Shown: positions 23,407-31,010 of the stretch, piece after piece
How positions within the stretch are numbered: position 1 is the stretch's first letter
Layout: every line of letters begins with the position of its first letter
Source: Flavobacteriales bacterium
GTDB taxonomy: Bacteria; Bacteroidota; Bacteroidia; JANQJC01
Assembly (NCBI GenBank): GCA_028281825.1
Contig: JANQJC010000002.1
Location: 1 to 33,030 of the forward strand
DNA: 33,030 nucleotides
Direction of reading: 5' to 3'
The notes under the pieces: generated by a model
The model's input: only the letters and a program-made list of their open reading frames with translations
Told to the model about the DNA's origin: nothing
The model's database searches: none
Position numbers and translations under genes: made by a program

Positions 23407-23856
23407 ATGGGGCAATCACTATCACAAATGTATATCCATCTTGTTTTTGGCACTAAGGGCGGTTATCCGTTTATAACTTCTGAAATTGAAGATAAGCTGT
23501 ACGCATATCTAGTCGGTGCTTTCAAGAACTTAAACAGCCCAATTCTCAAAATCAATTCAATGCCCGACCATATTCACATTTTGTTCAGATTATCCAAAAA
23601 CCATACCCTAGCCAAAGTGGTCGAAGAAACAAAAAAGCAATCATCTAAATGGATGAAGGAGCAAGGAGTGAACAAGTTTACATGGCAAATCGGATATGGA
23701 GCATTTTCCGTGAGCAGCTCCAAAGTGGATATAGTTTCAAAATATATAGCCAATCAAAAAGAACACCATAAAGTAAAATTATTCAAACAGGAAGTAGAAG
23801 AATTCATGAAGGGATACGGAGTATCAGAATATGATGCAAAATACTTTTGGGAATGA
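23407..23856 (+). CDS. Y1 (HUH) transposase, IS200/REP-associated type
   Basis: A single-domain Y1 transposase of 149 residues. The HUH pair is in PDHIHILF (His55 and His57) and the nucleophile is probably Tyr113 in SKYIANQKEHH, the typical YIxNQxxHH ending; MGQSLSQMYIHLVFGTKGGYPF is the standard start. Such enzymes cut and join single-stranded DNA at small hairpins through a 5'-phosphotyrosine link. The ATG at 23407 is preferred over a TTG at 23398. The frame is intact. The gene is flanked on both sides by direct copies of a palindrome array, which are likely substrates. No second gene (tnpB) is present. Confidence 0.9.
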   Translation: MGQSLSQMYIHLVFGTKGGYPFITSEIEDKLYAYLVGAFKNLNSPILKINSMPDHIHILFRLSKNHTLAKVVEETKKQSSKWMKEQGVNKFTWQIGYGAFSVSSSKVDIVSKYIANQKEHHKVKLFKQEVEEFMKGYGVSEYDAKYFWE

Positions 23857-23863
23857 TATTTAA

Positions 23864-24082
23864 GTCTCAGGCCTTCAGCCTGATTTTTGTATTATGCCCA
23901 TTAGCTTGGGGCGTTGCCCCAAGCTTTGTAGTCACAGGCTTTCAGCCTGAAAAGCATATTATGCCACCTGAAAGCTATACTGGGCATGCAACAAATGAGC
24001 CTGTAAGGCTCACACCATTAGAGCTAGGGGCACAGCCCCTAGTGCCAAGACAAAATACATGTACAGTCTGTAAGACTGAGAC
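23864..24082. repeat. Compound palindrome array, right copy
   Basis: Direct repeat of the left array, with the same GTCTCAG...CTGAGAC ends and the same six palindromes. Here the second is perfect (AGCTTGGGG, loop, CCCCAAGCT at 23903-23925), while in the left copy it has decayed. It begins 7 bp after the transposase stop and ends 3 bp before the stop of the next gene. Confidence 0.8.
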
Positions 24083-24085
24083 AAA

Positions 24086-25210
24086 CTATTTCGAAGCTCT
24101 AATTAGAGATTCCCAAAGCAAGGACGCTGTCCTATCCCAGGTGAAGGTCTTGCCTCTCTCCCTACCCTTTTCAATTAATTGGGTTCTTAGGTCTTCATCA
24201 TTGGCTACCTGCCCCATCGCGTTGGCAATGCTATCAACAGATGATGGGTCAACCAACAGCGCAGCGTCCCCTGCCACCTCAGGCATACTGGTCACATTGG
24301 AAGTGATGACAGGCACATTACTATTCATAGCCTCCACAATAGGGATACCAAAGCCCTCAAAGAAAGAAACATAAGTCAAAGCCAAAGCCGATGCTATCAC
24401 ATTTTTTAGTTGAGCGGCTTCTAATCTGCCAGTGAAAACCACCTCTTGCTTGTATTGCATTTGCTCATAGGCTTGGCGAATGGTTTCCGTCCACCACATT
24501 TTACCACCCACAACCAGCAGCTTGGTATCCATATCATTTTTGGCCCTAAACTGATCGAAAGATTTAAATAAGTTTATCAGGTTCTTGCGAGGATGCAACG
24601 CACCTATAAATAAAAAATAAGGGGAGTTTTGGGAGTACTGCTTTCTGGTTTGTGCAATCTCCTCATTAGTGATGGGTCCATACAATTTGTTGCAACCATT
24701 ATATACCACATCTATCTTGTCTGCATTCACACCATACCTATTCACGATATCTTGCTTGGAATATTCAGAAACAGTAGCAACCCTCTGCGCTTTCTGGGCA
24801 TATTGAGGGAAATACTTTCTATAATACCTACTATAACTGGGTGGCAAGTCATCTGGGAATTGCTCAAAATTCAGGTCATGAACGACATTTACTGATGGCA
24901 CATCTGTCTTCAAAGAAAGATAACCATCTGGTGAAAGAAACAAATCGGCTTTGTGCTTTTTCAATGCCCACGGTACTGCCCACTCAAACCACATCCACCA
25001 CAATATTGGCCTACGCGACTGAGGGGGAATAACTACTGGAGTAATATTATCAGAAAATATAAACTGCTTGGAGTAGCTCCTATCAAACAAGAATATGAAT
25101 TCATGCCCCGGATGTTGTTGGGTAATCCGCTGAAGCGTTTCATAGGTAAACCAGCCAATGCCTTCCAGCTTGCCTTCCAGTAAAAGTCTTGTATTGACTG
25201 CTATCCTCAC
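24086..25210 (-). CDS. GT4-family glycosyltransferase
   Basis: The start is set at GTG 25210, giving MRIAVNTRLLLEGKLEGIGW, which fits GT4 proteins better than the TTG at 25228. The protein (374 residues) shows the acceptor-side VNVVHDLNFE, the linker PYFLFIGALHPRKNLINLF, and the donor-side retaining-enzyme motif SFFEGFGIPIVEAMNS with its two Glu residues, then TSNVTSMPEVAGDAALLVDP. It moves a sugar from a nucleotide-sugar, probably for a surface polysaccharide, since the flippase and chain-length genes start nearby on the other strand. The TAG stop is 3 bp from the right palindrome array. Confidence 0.9.
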   Translation of the reverse strand: MRIAVNTRLLLEGKLEGIGWFTYETLQRITQQHPGHEFIFLFDRSYSKQFIFSDNITPVVIPPQSRRPILWWMWFEWAVPWALKKHKADLFLSPDGYLSLKTDVPSVNVVHDLNFEQFPDDLPPSYSRYYRKYFPQYAQKAQRVATVSEYSKQDIVNRYGVNADKIDVVYNGCNKLYGPITNEEIAQTRKQYSQNSPYFLFIGALHPRKNLINLFKSFDQFRAKNDMDTKLLVVGGKMWWTETIRQAYEQMQYKQEVVFTGRLEAAQLKNVIASALALTYVSFFEGFGIPIVEAMNSNVPVITSNVTSMPEVAGDAALLVDPSSVDSIANAMGQVANDEDLRTQLIEKGRERGKTFTWDRTASLLWESLIRASK

Positions 25211-25294
25211 ACTTTGAATTTGTCGCAAAGTAAAGAAAAGCTTCCGTAAAGCCTTTTGCTATTTTACCTGCTTCCAATTCATTCAAGTTCGGTA

Positions 25295-25312
25295 ATTTCC
25301 CTTAAGGGAAAT
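25295..25312. repeat. REP-like palindrome with TTTCCCTTAAGGGAAA core
   Basis: A perfect 18-bp palindrome in the gap between the GT4 gene and the divergent UDG-family gene. It differs at one core base from the palindrome at 20637-20654; both are followed by a GGGTGT word. Confidence 0.5.
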
Positions 25313-25385
25313 GGAGAAGGGTGTAACACAGCAATTGCCGCTAAACCGACACAATTACTGACCTCTATTCATCTATCTTAGCCCA

Positions 25386-25958
25386 GTGAAAAAGCTACTG
25401 GAAGAAATACGAGCTTGTGATACCTGTAAAGCACATTTACCATTGGGACCCAACCCCATTGTATCAGCTTCCAAGAACTCCAGGATGGTTATTATAGGTC
25501 AGGCACCAGGAACCAAAGTACACAACACTAGCATCCCTTGGAATGACCCTAGTGGTAATTTATTGCGTGATTGGTTGGGTATTGATAAGGATATCTTCTA
25601 CAATGAAGAAAAAATAGCCCTAATACCCATGGGTTTCTGCTACCCGGGAAAAGGCAAGTCTGGTGACATGCCTCCCCGCCCTGAATGCGCACCACTATGG
25701 CACGAGAAATTGCTAAAATCCATGCCTCACTTGGAGCTTACTATACTGATAGGACAATATTCCCAAGCTCATTATCTAGGTAACAAAAGAGAAAAAAACT
25801 TAACGGAAACAGTGAGGAATTATAGAGAATATTTACCCAGCTATCTTCCGTTACCCCACCCTTCACCCCGCAACAGAATATGGCTCAAAAGAAATGAATG
25901 GTTTGAACATGAAGTACTACCCACTTTAAGAGCTACCGTTAAAAAATTGATAGCTTAG
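25386..25958 (+). CDS. Uracil-DNA glycosylase family protein
   Basis: At 190 residues it belongs to the UDG-like superfamily. Motif 1 is seen in VIIGQAPGTKVHNTSIPWND followed by PSGNLLRDWLG, a phosphate-side strand in LTILIGQYSQAHYLG, and motif 2 in LPHPSPRNRIWLKRNEWFEH. The N-terminal LLEEIRACDTCKAHLP has a CxxC pair, but I do not see the four Cys of the iron-sulfur family 4 enzymes. It may remove uracil or another base from DNA, or act in nucleotide metabolism. The start is GTG at 25386. It precedes wzx on the same strand, 54 bp away, without an obvious functional link. Confidence 0.85.
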   Translation: MKKLLEEIRACDTCKAHLPLGPNPIVSASKNSRMVIIGQAPGTKVHNTSIPWNDPSGNLLRDWLGIDKDIFYNEEKIALIPMGFCYPGKGKSGDMPPRPECAPLWHEKLLKSMPHLELTILIGQYSQAHYLGNKREKNLTETVRNYREYLPSYLPLPHPSPRNRIWLKRNEWFEHEVLPTLRATVKKLIA

Positions 25959-25994
25959 CCTTGATAGTACCCCAAAAGGTGGCTGGTATTTAAT

Positions 25995-26002
25995 TACTTT
26001 TG
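25995..26002 (+). promoter_or_regulatory. Candidate -7 box for wzx
   Basis: TACTTTTG fully matches TAnnTTTG. The ATG is only 11 nt after the box, so transcription would begin a few bases before the start codon (near-leaderless). Confidence 0.5.
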
Positions 26003-26012
26003 CCACGTTTTT

Positions 26013-27455
26013 ATGCAAAGGAAGTTTATAACCAATCTTATTCTACTGCTATTCCTCAACTTGCTGATAAAGCCGTTTTGGATATTGGGTATTGACCGTG
26101 TGGTTCAAAACCAGGTAGGGGCCGAAGATTATGGGCTTTACTTTGCACTTTTCAACCTATCCCTCATTCTTAACATCTTCCTGGATATTGGTATTACCAA
26201 TTTCAATAACAGGAATATTTCACAAAACCAACAACTGCTGAGTAAGCATCTCAGCGGTATCATTTTGCTGAAGTTTACGCTTGCCGTGCTCTATTCACTC
26301 ATTCTCTTGGTGGTTGCATTGGTAGTTGGCTATCAAGGACGAGAAATCCACATGCTCATCCTATTGGGCTTCAATCAGTTTCTCCTATCCTTTATACTTT
26401 ACCTGCGCTCTAATATAGCCGGGTTGCAAATGTTTAGGGTAGATAGCATCATCTCAGTACTGGATAGGCTGTTGATGATATTTATTTGCGGCATCCTGAT
26501 TTGGGGCGGATTAACAGACCAGCCCTTCCAAATAGAGTGGTTTGTATATGCACAAACTGCTGGGTATATGCTCACAGCCTTAATTGCTTTCTTCATTGTA
26601 TTGAGCAAGGCTCAATTCCTAAAACTGAATTGGAACCCCAAGTTCTTTAGGGTTATTCTAAAACAGAGCCTGCCTTTTGCTATATTGGTGCTTTTAATGT
26701 CGTTTTATAATCGCTTCGACTCAGTGATGTTGGAGCGTATGCTAGGTGAAAAAGGAGCCAAACAATCAGGCATCTATGCCCAACCCTTCCGTTTACTGGA
26801 TGCCGCCAACCAAATAGCTTACCTGTTCTCGGTGCTATTGTTACCTATGTTCTCCAGAATGCTGAAGCTAAAGGAACCCGTGTGGCAACTGGCTAGCCTT
26901 GCCTTTAAACTCTTGATAGGACCAGCTTTAATTGCAGTAGCCGCCTGCGTTTTCTACAACTATGAGATTATGAGCCTGCTGTATAAGGAGCATGCTAATG
27001 AGTCATCTATCATTTTTGGCGTTTTGATGGGATGTTTCATCCCGATATGTAGCACCTACGTTTTTGGAACACTGCTCACTGCTAATGGCAACCTGCGCCA
27101 ACTCAACTGGATTGCGGCTATTAGTATGAGTGTCAATATCATCCTTAACCTAATATTAATACCACATTACCAGGCTTTGGGTGCGGCTATCGTAAGCCTT
27201 ACTACCCAATTTATAAATCTAGCTATGCAGGCGTTTATCGTCTATCAGGTCTTCAAAATTAAGCCCTCTTCTAACTTGATTCTTACCTTAACCGCTTATG
27301 CCTTGGGTGTGGCAGTTATCGGTTATGGCTCTACACTGCTACCATTCCACTGGCTAATTAACTTCGCAATTATGATTGTGAGTGGCATTGCTTTGGCATT
27401 TGCAACCAAGCTAATAAGTGTTAAAGCTATTTATCGCATCATCAGGTACGAATAG
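26013..27455 (+). CDS. wzx: Polysaccharide/O-antigen flippase, Wzx-like
   Basis: This is a polytopic membrane protein with about 12-14 hydrophobic segments in 480 residues, of the MATE/polysaccharide-transporter class. Visible: an N-terminal FITNLILLLFLNLLIKPFWI, GADEDY-like GAEDYGLYFALFNLSLILNI, a central YNRFDSVMLERMLGEKGAKQ and GIYAQPFRLLDAANQIAYLF, and LNLILIPHYQALGAAIVS, all typical of Wzx. It moves lipid-linked oligosaccharide repeat units across the inner membrane. It is followed by two Wzz-like genes and a Wzy-like gene, completing a Wzx/Wzy assembly set. The symbol rests on class and context. Confidence 0.85.
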   Translation: MQRKFITNLILLLFLNLLIKPFWILGIDRVVQNQVGAEDYGLYFALFNLSLILNIFLDIGITNFNNRNISQNQQLLSKHLSGIILLKFTLAVLYSLILLVVALVVGYQGREIHMLILLGFNQFLLSFILYLRSNIAGLQMFRVDSIISVLDRLLMIFICGILIWGGLTDQPFQIEWFVYAQTAGYMLTALIAFFIVLSKAQFLKLNWNPKFFRVILKQSLPFAILVLLMSFYNRFDSVMLERMLGEKGAKQSGIYAQPFRLLDAANQIAYLFSVLLLPMFSRMLKLKEPVWQLASLAFKLLIGPALIAVAACVFYNYEIMSLLYKEHANESSIIFGVLMGCFIPICSTYVFGTLLTANGNLRQLNWIAAISMSVNIILNLILIPHYQALGAAIVSLTTQFINLAMQAFIVYQVFKIKPSSNLILTLTAYALGVAVIGYGSTLLPFHWLINFAIMIVSGIALAFATKLISVKAIYRIIRYE

Positions 27456-27517
27456 CGTATTTGTTAGCATCAACTTGAGGCTTACAAGTATTTTCCCAGC
27501 CCAACGAAAAAAATTTC

Positions 27518-27525
27518 TACTTTTG
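27518..27525 (+). promoter_or_regulatory. Candidate -7 box for wzz-wzz-wzy
   Basis: TACTTTTG fully matches TAnnTTTG, in the 98-bp gap between wzx and the first wzz-like gene. It suggests the last three genes can be made without wzx. Confidence 0.45.
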
Positions 27526-27553
27526 GTGCCTCCAAAAAACTGATAGTTTTCAC

Positions 27554-28573
27554 ATGACTGACAAAAAAGGGACCGGGTTCGATTTCGACTCGACAAATCT
27601 TGTAGTTTTCCTCTACCAATGGAGAAAACCCCTGATTATTATCTCGGTTTTAGCTGCTCTTTCGTCAGCTATCTTTTCAGGCCCCGCATTTGTAAGGCCT
27701 AAGTTTAAATCAACAGTTATACTTTTCCCAACGTCAACCGCTTCAGCCTCAAAGTCGCTTTTAGCGAAAAATGCAGTTACTAAAGACGACCTTTTGGCAT
27801 TTGGTGAAGAAGAACAAGCTGAACAGTTGATACAGATACTTAACTCTGATGAAATTAGGAGAAAAATAGTGGACAAGTATGACCTGATGAACCACTATGA
27901 GATAGATACTGGACATCAGTATAAGTACACCAAACTATTCAAGGAATTTGAGAGTAATATCACATTCAAGCGTACCGAGTTCATGTCAGTGCAAATTGAT
28001 GTGATGGATACCGACCCTGTTATTGCATCAGCTATGGCCAATGACATTGGCGAATTGGTGGATACCATCAAAAACAGGATGATTAAAGAAAGGGCTGTTA
28101 AAGCAATGAAAATTGCAGAAGCTGAGTACCTTGAAATGAAAGGTTTTGTAAAAGAACTGGAAGACTCACTCAATAACTTAAGGGGGATGGGCATTAATGA
28201 CTATGAGTCCCAATCTGAGGTGTTTAATGATGCTTATGCACAAGCTATCAGTAAAGGCAACCGCACCGCAGCTAAAGAGCTTGAGGAGAAATTGAAAGTA
28301 TTAGCTCAATATGGTGGGGCCTATGTTTCTATTCGTGACCAATTGGAGCATGAAAAAGAGCAATTGAGTCACTTGAGGGCTAAATACCAGGAGGCAAAAG
28401 TGGATGCAGAACAAACACTTCCTTATAAGTTTATCGTGGATAATGCATTTCCGGCTGAAAAGAAATCATATCCTATACGATGGTTGATTGTGCTGGTCTC
28501 GACAATTTCTGCATTTTTAATGGGTGTAATCGGGATAATAATGATTGAAAACCTTAAAAAAATTAAAAAGTAG
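27554..28573 (+). CDS. Wzz-like chain-length determinant, copy 1
   Basis: This 339-residue protein has the Wzz/PCP layout: an N-terminal membrane segment (KPLIIISVLAALSSAIFSG, about 23-41), a long periplasmic part with predicted coiled coil (EAEYLEMKGFVKELEDSLNN, EKLKVLAQYGG, LEHEKEQLSHLRAKYQEAK), and a C-terminal membrane segment (PIRWLIVLVSTISAFLMGVI) after a short KKSYP. There is no cytoplasmic tyrosine-kinase domain, so it is not a Wzc-type protein. It would set polysaccharide chain length with Wzy. The next gene is a clear paralogue, 6 bp away. Confidence 0.85.
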   Translation: MTDKKGTGFDFDSTNLVVFLYQWRKPLIIISVLAALSSAIFSGPAFVRPKFKSTVILFPTSTASASKSLLAKNAVTKDDLLAFGEEEQAEQLIQILNSDEIRRKIVDKYDLMNHYEIDTGHQYKYTKLFKEFESNITFKRTEFMSVQIDVMDTDPVIASAMANDIGELVDTIKNRMIKERAVKAMKIAEAEYLEMKGFVKELEDSLNNLRGMGINDYESQSEVFNDAYAQAISKGNRTAAKELEEKLKVLAQYGGAYVSIRDQLEHEKEQLSHLRAKYQEAKVDAEQTLPYKFIVDNAFPAEKKSYPIRWLIVLVSTISAFLMGVIGIIMIENLKKIKK

Positions 28574-28579
28574 GTATCA

Positions 28580-29551
28580 ATGGCCGAGTACTTCAACAAT
28601 AATAGTCTTGTGAAAACTGCCTTTAAGTGGCGTAAGCACTTAACAATTATCACCGTGAGTGCTACTGTGTTGGCTGTGATATTCTCAAGCCCATGGTTTA
28701 TTACGCCTAAATATAGGTCATACGCTGTTTTGTATCCTGCCAATATAATACCAATGGGCACAGAAACACCAACAGAACAAATGCTGCAGGTGCTTCAATC
28801 AGACGATATTCAGCAAATGATTGTTGATGCATTCAACCTTTATGAGCATTACAAAATTGATACTACTAAAAACAAGCACTACAAAACTGCCATGAACATG
28901 GAGTTTAAAGATAATGTGCGTATCAAGAAAACGGAGTATGAGTCAGTGGTGATTGAGGTTTTGGATACTGACCCAAAGGTGGCCAAACAAATGGCTGAAA
29001 GCATCATTACTTTTTTCAATAAAAAGGAACGTATCCTTCAAAGGGAAAAGTCAATGGAAGTTGTGAAGATATTGAAAAACGAGTTGGACAAGAAAAAGAC
29101 CGAAATGGATACCATGGAGGCAAAAGCCCGTGGCATCAGGATGAAGTACGGTATTCTTGATTATGAATTGCAGACTGAATATGCCACCGAAAGATACCTG
29201 ATAAACATCTCAGGAAATTCTTCAGAGCAAGCGAGAGCCAAAGAAATTGAGCCTTTGCTAGACAACCTAAAAGATAAAGGTGGAGAGTTTCTCGCTTTGA
29301 ATGAACACTTATGGAGAATACGAGGCAAGTACAACGATTTGAAGGAAGAATACGAGACGGCTGTTCGTGATGTGGAGAAAGAGTTGACCTATGCCAACGT
29401 GGTGACTCAACCCGATATTTCTGATAAAAAGGCTTACCCTATCAGATGGCTGATAGTAGTGATATCTGCTGCTAGTGCATTTCTTTTTGGATGTTTTGTA
29501 GTTGGTGCAATTGAAAACTACAGGGGGTTAAGCGAGTTGAACGAAAAGTAG
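28580..29551 (+). CDS. Wzz-like chain-length determinant, copy 2
   Basis: The second PCP-type protein, 323 residues, with the same plan: membrane segment near residues 19-38 (KHLTIITVSATVLAVIFSSP), periplasmic coiled coil (VKILKNELDKKKTEMDTMEA), and a C-terminal segment (YPIRWLIVVISAASAFLFGC). Shared with copy 1 are FKWRK-like/QWRK entry, QxLQSDDIxxxIVD, DTDPxxA and KKAYPIRWLIV. Repeated genes may form mixed rings that set two chain lengths, or one may regulate the other. No kinase domain or Wza-like exporter is visible in the window. Confidence 0.85.
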   Translation: MAEYFNNNSLVKTAFKWRKHLTIITVSATVLAVIFSSPWFITPKYRSYAVLYPANIIPMGTETPTEQMLQVLQSDDIQQMIVDAFNLYEHYKIDTTKNKHYKTAMNMEFKDNVRIKKTEYESVVIEVLDTDPKVAKQMAESIITFFNKKERILQREKSMEVVKILKNELDKKKTEMDTMEAKARGIRMKYGILDYELQTEYATERYLINISGNSSEQARAKEIEPLLDNLKDKGGEFLALNEHLWRIRGKYNDLKEEYETAVRDVEKELTYANVVTQPDISDKKAYPIRWLIVVISAASAFLFGCFVVGAIENYRGLSELNEK

Positions 29552-29558
29552 AACCGTT

Positions 29559-31010
29559 TTGACAAATCAACTCAAATTAAGGTGGATATACATAATCACT
29601 GGGATATTTATCCTGCTGAATATGGTGCTTGTCGCCACTGAGTTTTTCTACTTTCCATTGTTACCCATTGCCATTGCCATTGGCCTGTTAGCTCTTTTTT
29701 CACTTGATAAGCTGGTGCTGCTAATTGTATTTTGTACCCCCCTTTCCGTCAACCTCACAGATATTGGCCTTGGTGTAGGTATCAGCTTGCCTACAGACCC
29801 CTTGCTTTTCGGGGCAATGCTCGTTTTCTTAATAAAGCTCTTGCTTGAAGGTAAGTTCGACAGGCGGGTCACCCGCCATCCCGTTTCGGTCGCCATCATC
29901 ATTAATATTGCTTGGATTGGCCTCACTACAATCACCAGCGAAATGCCCATTGTGTCGCTTAAGTTCTTCATCTCAAGGCTTTGGTATGTCATTACCTTTT
30001 ATTTCTTGGCAACACAGTTGTTTAGGAACAAGAAAAACCTGGGGTGGTATTTATGGCTGTATGTAGCCGCTTTTACGGGCGTCATTATCTACACCATAGT
30101 TCACCACTCCATGTATGGTTTTTTGGAACAGCCAGCTCACTGGGTAATGTCTCCATTTTATAACGACCATACTTCTTATGGCGCTATACTGGCAATGTTC
30201 TTTCCATTGCTGGTGGGCTTTGCTATCAAGAGCGACTATTCCCGGAGTGCCAAAATTATCATTTGGACCCTGGTGGGCTTATACGCTTTTGCATTGGTAT
30301 TGTCCTACACGCGTGCAGCATGGGTGAGCCTTATTGGGGCCTTGGGAGTTCTTGTAATTATGCTTTTGCGAATCAAGTTCACCACGGTAGCACTATTGGG
30401 TATAGGGGTAATAGGAGTGTTTCTGATGTTTCAAACGCAGATATACATGCAGCTGGAAAAAAACCGCCAAGACTCTTCGGCTGATTTGGGTGAGCACGTT
30501 CAATCTATCACCAACATATCTTCAGATGCCTCTAACCTGGAGCGATTGAATAGGTGGAGCTCAGCATGGCGGATGTTCAAAGAGAGGCCATTCATGGGCT
30601 GGGGGCCGGGAACCTATATGTTTCAATATGCACCTTTTCAGCTGGCAAGTGAGCGTACAATTATCAGTACCAACATGGCTGACCGTGGTAATGCCCATAG
30701 TGAATACATAGGCCCCCTGGCTGAAGCCGGTATATTTGGATCTCTTTCCTTCTTACTCATAGTAATAACCACCTGCTATACGGCAGTCATGAGCTATTTT
30801 AAGGCAAAAGACCCGCAGTTAAGGTTAACGATTATGGTGCTTTTCCTGGGGTTGATTACCTACTTTATTCACGGTATGTTGAATAATTTCTTGGATACAG
30901 ATAAAGCTTCAGCACCTTTTTGGGGATTTATCGCAGCTATCGTAACGATAGATGTTTACCACAGCAATAAGAAAAAGAAAGAAGAACTAGAGGAAGCGAC
31001 AGCTAAATAA
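29559..31010 (+). CDS. wzy: O-antigen ligase/polymerase family protein, Wzy-like
   Basis: This 483-residue protein has about 12 membrane segments and the Wzy_C/RfaL hallmark: a periplasmic loop with WSSAWRMFKERPFMGWGPGTY and GNAHSEYIGPLAEAGIFG, where the ANAHxxY...G motif is usual, preceded by LSYTRAAWVSLIGALGVLVI. By family knowledge these enzymes either polymerise repeat units (Wzy) or ligate chains to a lipid (WaaL); the neighbours wzx and wzz favour Wzy. The start is TTG at 29559, 7 bp after the wzz copy 2 stop. Its last 24 bp overlap the end of the convergent phosphatase gene. The symbol is by context. Confidence 0.83.
   Translation: MTNQLKLRWIYIITGIFILLNMVLVATEFFYFPLLPIAIAIGLLALFSLDKLVLLIVFCTPLSVNLTDIGLGVGISLPTDPLLFGAMLVFLIKLLLEGKFDRRVTRHPVSVAIIINIAWIGLTTITSEMPIVSLKFFISRLWYVITFYFLATQLFRNKKNLGWYLWLYVAAFTGVIIYTIVHHSMYGFLEQPAHWVMSPFYNDHTSYGAILAMFFPLLVGFAIKSDYSRSAKIIIWTLVGLYAFALVLSYTRAAWVSLIGALGVLVIMLLRIKFTTVALLGIGVIGVFLMFQTQIYMQLEKNRQDSSADLGEHVQSITNISSDASNLERLNRWSSAWRMFKERPFMGWGPGTYMFQYAPFQLASERTIISTNMADRGNAHSEYIGPLAEAGIFGSLSFLLIVITTCYTAVMSYFKAKDPQLRLTIMVLFLGLITYFIHGMLNNFLDTDKASAPFWGFIAAIVTIDVYHSNKKKKEELEEATAK

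Larger units (their letters stand above)
23086..24082 (+). mobile_element. Transposase gene with two flanking palindrome arrays
   Basis: The unit array-transposase-array spans about 1.0 kb between two glycosyltransferase units. It resembles a REP-associated transposase (RAYT) locus more than a plain IS200, because each flank holds six palindromes instead of one end hairpin. The exact moving unit cannot be told from one copy. Confidence 0.6.

Noticed and set aside
23086-24082. CRISPR array
   Set aside because: The repeats are two long direct copies made of different palindromes, without regular repeats and unique spacers, and no cas genes are present.
23847-24374. Plus-strand frame of 175 codons after the transposase
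   Set aside because: It consists of the right palindrome array followed by the antisense of the GT4 gene.
27554-28573. Bacterial tyrosine kinase (Wzc-type) reading of the Wzz-like genes
   Set aside because: Both proteins end right after the second membrane segment and have no Walker motifs or Tyr-rich tail.
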